DNA of 12,934 nucleotides from an uncultured Lachnospiraceae bacterium (GTDB lineage Bacteria > Bacillota_A > Clostridia > Lachnospirales > Lachnospiraceae), in assembly GCA_910585655.1 (NCBI GenBank), contig CAJUFW010000061.1:1-12934 (forward strand), given 5' to 3'. The position numbers were made by a program, and so were the translations under genes. Under the pieces are notes generated by a model. That model made no database searches. It was not told where the DNA came from and saw only the letters and a list, made by a program, of their open reading frames with translations. Shown in pieces: positions 6,312 to 12,934 of this stretch. Numbering within the stretch: position 1 is the first letter of the stretch; each line of letters starts with the position of its first letter.

Positions 6312-7724
6312 TTACGCTTCTTTCTTTTCCTCAAAAGAATGCCCGGTCAGCCCTTCCTGTGCAAGCATCGTTTCCAACACGTCAATATCCGTTGAAATAT
6401 CCATCGCTGCATCTGCATAAAAATTGTCAAACAACCGTTCAAACGCCTGATTGATCGTATCTAACGTCTCCTCAATTTCCCGTTTGGCTGTTGTGATATT
6501 TGCTCCCTGTACCGGCTGGGCGTCAAATTCCTGGTACGCATTGACCAGCTTGAGCGTCGTCGGAAGATAATATTCCATAAACCGATGCAGTTCCTCTACC
6601 TCTTCCGGATGCCTTTCGATATGTAGGAATATTTTATCCATTATCATACTGAGCCTGTCTAATTTTGCCGAAATCTCCTCTCCTCGAATCGCTGCATTTG
6701 CCTGGCGGATCTGCTGGATATAAGCGTTTCCTTCTTCTACTACTTTTCTCGCTGCCGCCTGTTTTGCATCCTCTTCGGTTTCTTCCGGTTTTTCCTCCTG
6801 GGACGGCGCTTCCTCCTGCACCTTTCCCTGTGCCTGCATCATTTCCAAATAGAGCTGATGCGTTTTATTATCTAACATAAAACAGGTTTTTTTATCGTCC
6901 AAATGCCCTTCCGGAAACATCCCAAGCCGAATCATCCGTCTTAAATCTTTGATCATATAACGAACGGAACGCCCGCTTTTTAAAGCCAGCTCCTTGATAT
7001 CGCAATATCCTTTTGTGCCAATCAGTTTGACATAATGGTTCATCCGGGAAAGACGCCTGGCTTTTAGACGTCCCGCGCTTAACATCAACGCTCCTGCAGC
7101 GGCTGTCGGCAGTCCTAAAAAGATTGCCAAAAAATATAGCGAATCCCCGCCTCCCGTCACCAGTCCCAGACTGGTAAAAAGCATCAGACCCAACAGCCCT
7201 AAGCCTAACAGAATCGAACCGAATATCGTAAAAAGGATTCCTCCTACCTTTCCTACCGGACGTACGGGCAATGCCGGAAGATTTGACTTCCGTGCGTTTA
7301 CTATCGTTCCGCTTACCCGCTCTACCTCTGTCCCGGAACGTACGCCGCTTCTTCCCTGGTCGGACATCCTTCTGCCGGCAGTACCGGCAGGGCGGGCTGC
7401 CTGAGAGTAGGCTCTCCTCGCCTGGTTTTGCCGCGCCGCCTGACCAGGCTGCCTGGCTGGTTCTCTCCGGTAGTTTTGAGCGGCTTGTCCGTTTTGCCCA
7501 GCTTGTCCACTCTGTCTTTCCTGATTTTCATTTTGTTTGCTTCCTGGCTGCTTTACATTGCTGTCATTCCAAGTTCCCTGAAGCGACTGTTTTATTTCGT
7601 CAAACGCCTGATTCACCGAATCTCCGATTTCTGCCCTTAATTTAGCAAAATCCCCTTTGTTGATAGCCGACTGCACGGCGTCTTTGATCTCGTCTCCCAG
7701 ATTGGCAAATTCATTCCTTCCCAT
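6312..7724 (-). CDS. XpaC-like membrane protein
   Basis: A 470-residue protein of the XpaC type (named for 5-bromo-4-chloroindolyl phosphate hydrolysis; true function unclear). It starts with a short amphipathic helical region (1-50). A low-complexity linker rich in Gln, Arg, Ala and Gly follows (about 56-135), then two membrane helices (about 160-188 and 196-217). The next domain resembles a winged helix (about 228-290; DIKELALKSGRSVRYMIKDL ... LGMFPEGHLD). After a Glu-rich stretch, a long helical C-terminal domain (about 325-470) ends the protein. The start has an AAGGGA site 7 bases upstream. The TelA-like gene follows, the same order as xpaC-yaaN in Bacillus subtilis, and the two are probably one functional unit at the membrane. 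The long Gln-rich linker is an unusual addition. No catalytic motif can be pointed to. Confidence 0.85.
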   Translation of the reverse strand: MGRNEFANLGDEIKDAVQSAINKGDFAKLRAEIGDSVNQAFDEIKQSLQGTWNDSNVKQPGSKQNENQERQSGQAGQNGQAAQNYRREPARQPGQAARQNQARRAYSQAARPAGTAGRRMSDQGRSGVRSGTEVERVSGTIVNARKSNLPALPVRPVGKVGGILFTIFGSILLGLGLLGLMLFTSLGLVTGGGDSLYFLAIFLGLPTAAAGALMLSAGRLKARRLSRMNHYVKLIGTKGYCDIKELALKSGRSVRYMIKDLRRMIRLGMFPEGHLDDKKTCFMLDNKTHQLYLEMMQAQGKVQEEAPSQEEKPEETEEDAKQAAARKVVEEGNAYIQQIRQANAAIRGEEISAKLDRLSMIMDKIFLHIERHPEEVEELHRFMEYYLPTTLKLVNAYQEFDAQPVQGANITTAKREIEETLDTINQAFERLFDNFYADAAMDISTDIDVLETMLAQEGLTGHSFEEKKEA

Positions 7725-7802
7725 ATACGATTCCCTTCTTTGCTATAAAACAATTCAGACAAATCGGCTTGCTGCTTCTCGCTTTCCGTCTGTACAGATT
7801 CT

Positions 7803-7831
7803 ATCTTACCATATTTGCCTTTCGCATACAA
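7803..7831 (-). promoter_or_regulatory. Possible promoter of the XpaC-TelA operon
   Basis: Read on the minus strand: TTGTAT (7826-7831), a 17-base spacer, then TAAGAT (7803-7808) preceded by TGG (extended -10). The hexamers match consensus only partly, but the spacing and extended -10 fit. The site lies about 80 bases before the XpaC start and just after the dehydrogenase stop. Confidence 0.45.
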
Positions 7832-7851
7832 GTTAAAAGAACGTGAAAAAA

Positions 7852-8811
7852 TTAGAAATTTACCAGGTTTCTTTTCTCCCCTGCTAAAAATGCCTGAATA
7901 TTCTGATACACCTCAGCCACTACTCGTTCTCTTGCCTCTGTACTCGCCCATGCCAAATGAGGCGTAATGATCAAACGGCTGCTGTCCTGAATCGTTCCTA
8001 ACGGATTGCCCCCAGCGATCGGCTCCTGCTCTAAAACATCCAGTCCGGCTCCGGCAATCCAGCCTTCCGTCAGAGCCTGATAAAGCGCCTGTGTATCAAC
8101 GACTCCGCCGCGCGCTACATTGATTAAAATTGCCTGCGGTTTCATCTGCCGTAGCGCGTCGGCATTGATCAAATGATGCGTTCTGTCCGTCAACGGGCAA
8201 TGCAGGGATAAAAAGTCGCTCTCCCGGCAAAGCGTTTCCAGATCTACCCGCTGATATTTCGTACAAGTACTGTTCCCAGAAGCAGAATAAAACAAAATCC
8301 GACAACCAAAGGCTTCCGCGATTTTTGCCACCCGCTTCCCGATATGTCCCATCCCTACGATTCCCCAGGTCTTTCCCTCCAGCTCCGTATAAGCCAAATC
8401 AAAATTAGAAAAACGTTCCTGCGCTGCATATGCTCCTGATTTTACATATTCATCGTAATGCCGCAGTTTTTCCAAAAGATAAAGAGTCAGGGCAAACGTG
8501 TGCTGGGCAACTGCCGCTGTAGAATAATCCACCACATTCGCTACGGCAATCCCTTTTTCCCGACAATATTCCAAATCAATGTTGTCATATCCGGTAGCAA
8601 ACTCACAAATCAGCTTTACCTGCTCTGCCTCTGCCAGCGTTTCCCGGTTTAACGGCGCCTTATTGGCAATGATAATATCAGCGTCCTTTACCCTCTCCGC
8701 AGTGTTTGCCGCTACGGTATTCGGATACACGGTTACTTCTCCTAGCTTCTCATAGCAGGAAATATCCACATCTGTTCCTACACTGTTTCGTTCCAATACA
8801 ACGATCTTCAT
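7852..8811 (-). CDS. D-2-hydroxyacid dehydrogenase
   Basis: A 319-residue D-isomer-specific 2-hydroxyacid dehydrogenase, which should interconvert a 2-oxoacid and a D-2-hydroxyacid using a nicotinamide cofactor in the cytoplasm. The Rossmann loop is GMGHIG (153-158). The catalytic set is R234 (NVARGGVVD), a glutamate in LEQEP (261-264) and H285 (TPHLAWAS). The substrate-loop motif FATGYDNID is at 71-79. After the second Rossmann strand the sequence is YSASGN, without the acidic residue usual for strict NAD users, so cofactor preference is open. Glycerate/hydroxypyruvate, lactate or phosphoglycerate-like substrates cannot be separated; no C-terminal ACT domain is present. The start has an AAGGAG site (8820-8825). 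The gene follows rpoC by 76 bases in the same direction and may be partly transcribed from it. Confidence 0.92.
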   Translation of the reverse strand: MKIVVLERNSVGTDVDISCYEKLGEVTVYPNTVAANTAERVKDADIIIANKAPLNRETLAEAEQVKLICEFATGYDNIDLEYCREKGIAVANVVDYSTAAVAQHTFALTLYLLEKLRHYDEYVKSGAYAAQERFSNFDLAYTELEGKTWGIVGMGHIGKRVAKIAEAFGCRILFYSASGNSTCTKYQRVDLETLCRESDFLSLHCPLTDRTHHLINADALRQMKPQAILINVARGGVVDTQALYQALTEGWIAGAGLDVLEQEPIAGGNPLGTIQDSSRLIITPHLAWASTEARERVVAEVYQNIQAFLAGEKRNLVNF

Positions 8812-8837
8812 TATGTTTTCTCCTTATGATACAACGA

Positions 8838-8864
8838 GGCGGCACAGCTTCCCGCCGTGCCGCC
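8838..8864 (-). terminator. Hairpin between rpoC and the dehydrogenase
   Basis: An 8-bp GC-rich stem GGCGGCAC/GTGCCGCC (8838-8845 with 8857-8864) closes an 11-base loop between the rpoC stop and the dehydrogenase ribosome binding site. Read on the minus strand it is followed by TCGTTGTA, not a T-run. It is therefore more likely a partial attenuator, pause or mRNA processing/stability hairpin than a full terminator. Confidence 0.4.
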
Positions 8865-8887
8865 CTGTACAACCTTCTGTTTCTAAA

Positions 8888-11800
8888 TTATTCTTCTGTC
8901 AAAGAAACGAACTCTTCTTCCATAGCGGCTGTTTCCACCATGGCATCCAGAGCGTCCAGCTCCTCTTCCTCCTCTAAGGAAAGAAAATCCTCGTCTGGTT
9001 CTTCTTCGATTTCCATCAGCTCCAATTCTTCCATTTCCTCTTCCTCAAGCTTGTCGCTGTCAAGTTTAATCGAACGATAATGCTTCATACCAGTTCCAGC
9101 CGGAATCAGCTTTCCTAAGATAACATTTTCCTTTAAGCCAATCAGCGGATCGATCTTTCCTTTTATGGCAGCCTCTGTCAGAACCTTGGTCGTCTCCTGG
9201 AAGGAAGCGGCAGAAAGGAAGGAGTTGGTTGCCAGGGAAGCCTTGGTAATTCCCAACATCACCTGTTTGCCGTCTGCCGGCTCAAAGCCCTCCTCCAAAA
9301 GCTGCTCGTTTAATTCTTCGTATTCCAGTACGTCTACCAGAGTTCCCGGCAAATAATCCGTATCTCCGTTATTTTCAATCCGTACCTTCTTTAACATCTG
9401 GCGGACAATCATTTCAATATGCTTATCATTGATTTCCACACCCTGTAACCGGTATACGCGCTGTACTTCCTGGATCATATAATCCTGTACGGCACGGACA
9501 CCTTTGATCTTTAATATATCATGCGGATTGACACTACCTTCGGTCAGCTCGTCGCCCGCATCAATTACCTGGTTATCCTGTACCTTAATTCGGGAACCAT
9601 ACGGAATCAGATACGCCTTTGCCTCGCCGCTTTCATCATTTGTGACGACAACTTCGCGTTTCTTTTTGGTATCCTTAATTGTCACCCGTCCGCCGAATTC
9701 TGCAATAATCGCAAGTCCCTTTGGCTTTCTAGCCTCAAAAAGCTCCTCGACACGAGGAAGACCTTGTGTAATATCGTCTCCCGCTACACCGCCTGTATGG
9801 AACGTACGCATCGTCAACTGAGTACCCGGTTCTCCGATAGACTGCGCCGCAATGATGCCGACTGCTTCGCCTACCTGTACCGGCTGTCCGGTCGCCATAT
9901 TGGAACCATAACACTTTGCACACACTCCGATATGCGATTTACAGGTCAGCACCGTACGGATCTTTACTTTTGCATGATTGCCGGCTTCCACCATTTCCTT
10001 CCGAGCCACAATCCTTGCCGCGCGTTTCGGCGTAATCATATGGTTTTTCTTTACAATCAACTCACCTGCGTCGTCATAGATATCCTCACAGGAGAAACGC
10101 CCTGTAATCCGCTCTTCCAGGCTTTCGATCTCTTCCTTGCCGTCCATAAAGCCTTTGATCCACATACCTGGAATCTCGTCTTTTTCCTCACAGCAGTCGG
10201 TTTCCCGGATAATCAAATCCTGAGAAACGTCAACCAGACGACGGGTAAGGTATCCGGAGTCAGCCGTACGCAAAGCCGTATCGGACAATCCCTTTCTGGC
10301 ACCATGTGCCGAAATAAAATATTCCAATACGTCTAAGCCTTCACGGAAGTTTGACTTAATCGGCAATTCAATGGTACGTCCCGACGTATCTGCCATCAAT
10401 CCACGCATTCCCGCTAACTGCTTGATCTGCTTGTCAGATCCACGGGCGCCGGAGTGAGCCATCATATAAATATTGTTGTATTTATCCAAACCGGACAACA
10501 GCGCTTCCGTAATCTCATCGTCGGCTTCCTTCCAGGTCTCGATAACCGCCTTATAACGCTCTTCTTCTGTCATCAATCCACGGCGGAAGTTCCTGGAAAT
10601 CGTTTCTACCGTCGCTTCGGCATCAGATAAAATCTGCTTTTTCTTCTCCGGCACGGTCATATCGGAAATCGAAACCGTCATTGCCGCACGGGTAGAATAT
10701 TTATAACCCAGAGATTTGATCGCATCCATAACCTCGGCAGTTCTCGTTGCGCCATGTGCGTTCATACACTTTTCCAGGATGCTTTTCAGCTCCTTCTTTT
10801 TTACCAGGAAATCGACTTCCGGTTTAAGGAAGTTTTCCTCCTTGGTACGATCGACAAAGCCCATATCCTGCGGAATATTTTCATTGAAAATAAAACGTCC
10901 CAACGTGGATTCTACCGTCCGGCTCTCGCGTACTCCCTCAGCGTTACGACCTGTACAGCGTACTTTAATCATAGCCTGTAAGGTAATATCTCCGTTTTCA
11001 TAAGCCAAAATTGCTTCATTGACATTTTTAAAATATTTTCCTTCTCCTTTATCACCTGGCTTTTGCAGCGTCAGATAATAAATTCCCAGTACCATATCCT
11101 GAGACGGCACGGCTACCACACCGCCGTCTGACGGCTTTAACAGGTTGTTTGGAGAAAGCAATAAGAAACGACACTCTGCCTGTGCCTCCATCGACAACGG
11201 AAGATGAACTGCCATCTGGTCGCCGTCAAAGTCCGCGTTAAACGCAGTACAAACCAATGGGTGCAGGCGAATCGCCTTTCCTTCTACCAACACCGGCTCA
11301 AATGCCTGAATACCAAGTCTATGCAAAGTAGGAGCGCGATTTAACATCACCGGATGCTCCTTGATAACGTCCTCTAATACATCCCAAACTTCGGATTGCA
11401 GCCGTTCTACCATCTTTTTAGCAGATTTGATATTATGCGCGGTTCCTCTGGAAACCAATTCCTTCATAACAAATGGCTTAAACAGCTCAATTGCCATTTC
11501 CTTTGGCAGACCACACTGATAAATCTTTAAATCTGGTCCGACTACGATAACGGAACGTCCCGAATAATCGACACGCTTTCCAAGCAAGTTCTGACGGAAA
11601 CGTCCCTGTTTTCCCTTTAACATATCAGACAGAGACTTTAACGCCCGGTTGCCAGGTCCCGTGACCGGACGCCCTCTGCGCCCGTTGTCAATCAAGGCAT
11701 CCACTGCCTCCTGGAGCATCCGCTTCTCATTCCGCACAATAATGTCCGGCGCGCCCAGCTCTAACAGTCTCTTCAAACGGTTGTTCCGGTTGATAATCCG

Positions 11801-12598
11801 GCGATACAAGTCGTTCATATCAGAAGTAGCAAAACGTCCACCTTCCAACTGTACCATCGGACGTAAATCCGGCGGAATCACCGGAATCACGGTTAAAATC
11901 ATCCATTCCGGACGGTTTCCGGACTCTCTAAACGCCTCTACTACCTCCAGACGCTTGATTACACGCGCTCTCTTCTGTCCGCTCGAATCTTTCAGTGCCT
12001 TTTTTAGCTCGGCTGATTCCGCCTCCAGATCGATCGCCTCTAACAGCTCCATGATCGACTCGGCGCCCATGCCGACACGAAAACGGCTGCCGAATTTATC
12101 ATAAGCCTCATGATATTCCTTTTCGGTTAAAACCTGCTTATACTGCAGGTCAGTATCTCCTTTATCCAATACAACATAAGACGCAAAATACAGAACCTTC
12201 TCCAGCACTCTTGGAGATAAATCCAGTATCAGTCCCATCCGGCTCGGTATCCCCTTGAAATACCAGATGTGCGATACCGGGGCAGCCAACTCAATATGCC
12301 CCATCCGCTCACGACGGACGGCAGATTTCGTTACCTCTACTCCACAACGGTCACAGACAACGCCCTTATAACGGATTTTCTTATATTTTCCGCAATGACA
12401 TTCCCAGTCCTTGTTTGGTCCAAAAATCTTTTCACAATACAGCCCGTCCTTTTCCGGCTTTAGGGTTCTGTAGTTGATCGTTTCTGGCTTTGTAACCTGA
12501 CCGTGCGACCACTCCCTGATTTTCTCTGGCGAAGCCAGACCAATCTTAATGGCATCGTATGTCATTTCCTGAACATTTTCTATTCCTGTCTCTGACAT
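8888..12598 (-). CDS. rpoC: DNA-directed RNA polymerase subunit beta'
   Basis: A 1236-residue, apparently complete beta' subunit, the catalytic clamp of RNA polymerase. The N-terminal zinc ribbon uses C67, C69, C82 and C85. The active-site loop NADFDGDQMAVH (454-465) supplies the three magnesium-binding aspartates D456, D458 and D460. The bridge helix lies at about 763-791 (AHGARKGLSDTALRTADSGY). The second zinc site uses C802 or C803 with C886, C893 and C896. The trigger loop is around 915-940 (IIAAQSIGEPGTQLTMRTFH). The large insertion of enterobacterial beta' is absent, as in Firmicutes. The last 55 or so residues are an acidic tail dominated by Glu and Asp, longer than in Bacillus. The start has an AAGGGAG site 7 bases upstream. 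rpoB must lie beyond the window; the intervening leader carries the tandem hairpins. Downstream comes a dehydrogenase, not rpsL. Confidence 0.98.
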   Translation of the reverse strand: MSETGIENVQEMTYDAIKIGLASPEKIREWSHGQVTKPETINYRTLKPEKDGLYCEKIFGPNKDWECHCGKYKKIRYKGVVCDRCGVEVTKSAVRRERMGHIELAAPVSHIWYFKGIPSRMGLILDLSPRVLEKVLYFASYVVLDKGDTDLQYKQVLTEKEYHEAYDKFGSRFRVGMGAESIMELLEAIDLEAESAELKKALKDSSGQKRARVIKRLEVVEAFRESGNRPEWMILTVIPVIPPDLRPMVQLEGGRFATSDMNDLYRRIINRNNRLKRLLELGAPDIIVRNEKRMLQEAVDALIDNGRRGRPVTGPGNRALKSLSDMLKGKQGRFRQNLLGKRVDYSGRSVIVVGPDLKIYQCGLPKEMAIELFKPFVMKELVSRGTAHNIKSAKKMVERLQSEVWDVLEDVIKEHPVMLNRAPTLHRLGIQAFEPVLVEGKAIRLHPLVCTAFNADFDGDQMAVHLPLSMEAQAECRFLLLSPNNLLKPSDGGVVAVPSQDMVLGIYYLTLQKPGDKGEGKYFKNVNEAILAYENGDITLQAMIKVRCTGRNAEGVRESRTVESTLGRFIFNENIPQDMGFVDRTKEENFLKPEVDFLVKKKELKSILEKCMNAHGATRTAEVMDAIKSLGYKYSTRAAMTVSISDMTVPEKKKQILSDAEATVETISRNFRRGLMTEEERYKAVIETWKEADDEITEALLSGLDKYNNIYMMAHSGARGSDKQIKQLAGMRGLMADTSGRTIELPIKSNFREGLDVLEYFISAHGARKGLSDTALRTADSGYLTRRLVDVSQDLIIRETDCCEEKDEIPGMWIKGFMDGKEEIESLEERITGRFSCEDIYDDAGELIVKKNHMITPKRAARIVARKEMVEAGNHAKVKIRTVLTCKSHIGVCAKCYGSNMATGQPVQVGEAVGIIAAQSIGEPGTQLTMRTFHTGGVAGDDITQGLPRVEELFEARKPKGLAIIAEFGGRVTIKDTKKKREVVVTNDESGEAKAYLIPYGSRIKVQDNQVIDAGDELTEGSVNPHDILKIKGVRAVQDYMIQEVQRVYRLQGVEINDKHIEMIVRQMLKKVRIENNGDTDYLPGTLVDVLEYEELNEQLLEEGFEPADGKQVMLGITKASLATNSFLSAASFQETTKVLTEAAIKGKIDPLIGLKENVILGKLIPAGTGMKHYRSIKLDSDKLEEEEMEELELMEIEEEPDEDFLSLEEEEELDALDAMVETAAMEEEFVSLTEE

Positions 12599-12605
12599 CC
12601 CGGTT

Positions 12606-12612
12606 CTCCCTT
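12606..12612 (-). promoter_or_regulatory. rpoC ribosome binding site next to the repeat array
   Basis: AAGGGAG, 7 bases before the rpoC ATG. The basal stem of the nearest repeat unit ends only about 15 bases upstream (12628), close enough for the structure, or anything bound to it, to influence ribosome entry. Confidence 0.75.
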
Positions 12613-12621
12613 CTTATTTTG

Positions 12622-12728
12622 AGTTCCGTACTTGCCCTTCTCAGACACCTTTCCTAATCTCTATTTTCGGTCGCAAAGAGACGCGCCCGAAAACAGAGCT
12701 GTGCCTGATACGGGCAAGTACTGTTTTA
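12622..12728 (-). ncRNA. Candidate structured RNA unit 1 (nearest rpoC)
   Basis: Three stacked stems share one axis. The outer stem is 10 bp (12628-12637 with 12712-12721), the middle 8 bp (12641-12648 with 12701-12708) and the inner 12 bp (12659-12670 with 12687-12698). The apical loop is 12671-12686 (TCGCAAAGAGACGCGC on the plus strand). Two plus-strand A-C mismatches (12645/12704 and 12663/12694) become U-G pairs in the rpoC-sense RNA. Between the middle and inner stems lies an asymmetric internal loop whose rpoC-sense long side reads AUUAGGAAAG. Read in the rpoC sense it would be part of the leader. The function is unknown. Confidence 0.65.
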
Positions 12729-12837
12729 AGTTCCGCAAACTTCTTCCCTAGGCGCCTTACCTAAGCACAATTTTCGGTCGCAAAGAGACGCGCCCGAAAA
12801 TTGTGCTGCACCTAGTACAGAAGTTTACTGTTTTTTG
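12729..12837 (-). ncRNA. Candidate structured RNA unit 2 (compensated variant)
   Basis: The fold is the same as in unit 1 but with different stem sequences. The outer stem is 12735-12744 with 12819-12828, the middle 12748-12755 with 12808-12815, and the inner 13 bp (12765-12777 with 12794-12806). The loop (12778-12793) is identical. Many stem positions differ from unit 1 on both arms so that pairing is kept. The two plus-strand C-A mismatches (12736/12827 and 12753/12810) are G-U pairs in the rpoC sense. The internal loop keeps UUAGG-AAG with one changed base. Confidence 0.65.
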
Positions 12838-12934
12838 AGTTCCGTACTTGCCCTTCTCAGACACCTTTCCTAATCTCTGTTTTCGGTCGCAAAGAGACGC
12901 GCCCGAAAACAGAGCTGTGCCTGATACGGGCAAG
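12838..12934 (-). ncRNA. Candidate structured RNA unit 3 (cut by window end)
   Basis: It matches unit 1 base for base except G at 12879, which turns the wobble pair of the inner stem into a Watson-Crick pair. The outer stem is cut off at the window edge after CGGGCAAG. The loop and internal loop are unchanged. Confidence 0.6.

Larger units (their letters stand above)
12622..12934 (-). repeat. Tandem array of at least three hairpin units upstream of rpoC
   Basis: Three head-to-tail units begin at 12622, 12729 and 12838 (each AGTTCCG), giving periods of 107 and 109. The last one runs off the window end, so more copies may exist. The first and third are identical over the visible part except for one base (12663 against 12879). 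The middle one is diverged in the stems but identical in the 16-base apical loop. No open reading frame, target-site duplication or transposase is visible. The array fills almost the whole 336-base gap before rpoC. Confidence 0.95.

Noticed and set aside
9521..10336. Long open frame on the plus strand opposite rpoC (271 codons)
   Set aside because: It is antisense to the conserved core of rpoC, has no family resemblance, and follows from the codon pattern of the real gene.
12622..12934. CRISPR-like array
   Set aside because: The units are contiguous long palindromes of about 107 bp with no short direct repeats separating unique spacers, and there are no cas genes.

Overview
The window looks like a chromosomal stretch from a low-to-mid GC Firmicute, most likely a Lachnospiraceae-type Clostridium relative. 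This is inferred from the RpoC architecture (no large insert, long acidic tail), the XpaC/TelA pair, the flotillin/NfeD pair and the strong AGGAGG-type ribosome binding sites. No taxon can be proved from the sequence alone.

Layout, plus strand: the tail of an unidentified gene (1-183) and a GT32-like glycosyltransferase (198-956) form the end of what is probably a surface-polysaccharide cluster. An XRE-family regulator (1056-1619, minus) is divergent from a membrane-remodelling pair: an NfeD/YuaF-like membrane protein (1923-2564) and a flotillin (2661-4070). The divergent intergenic region has two strong promoters, and each carries the same TGTAA-N7-TTACA palindrome 3-5 bases after its -10 box. 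This suggests that the regulator represses both itself and the flotillin operon. A signal-peptide-less amidase with a SPOR domain follows (4183-4977), ending in a strong terminator.

Layout, minus strand (reading right to left): rpoC (12598-8888), a D-2-hydroxyacid dehydrogenase (8811-7852), an XpaC-like protein (7724-6312) and a TelA-like protein (6234-5066). TelA is split by an apparent one-base deletion, whose new stop codon overlaps an ATG in the restored frame (ATGA).

The most striking part is the 336 bases upstream of rpoC, presumably the rpoB-rpoC gap. They hold at least three tandem units of about 107-109 bp. Each unit folds into a long three-tier hairpin with an identical 16-base apical loop. 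The stems of the middle unit differ from its neighbours by many paired, compensatory changes. All four distinct non-Watson-Crick positions are G-U pairs only when read in the rpoC mRNA sense. This points to a tandem structured RNA in the rpoC leader that I do not recognise as a described motif.
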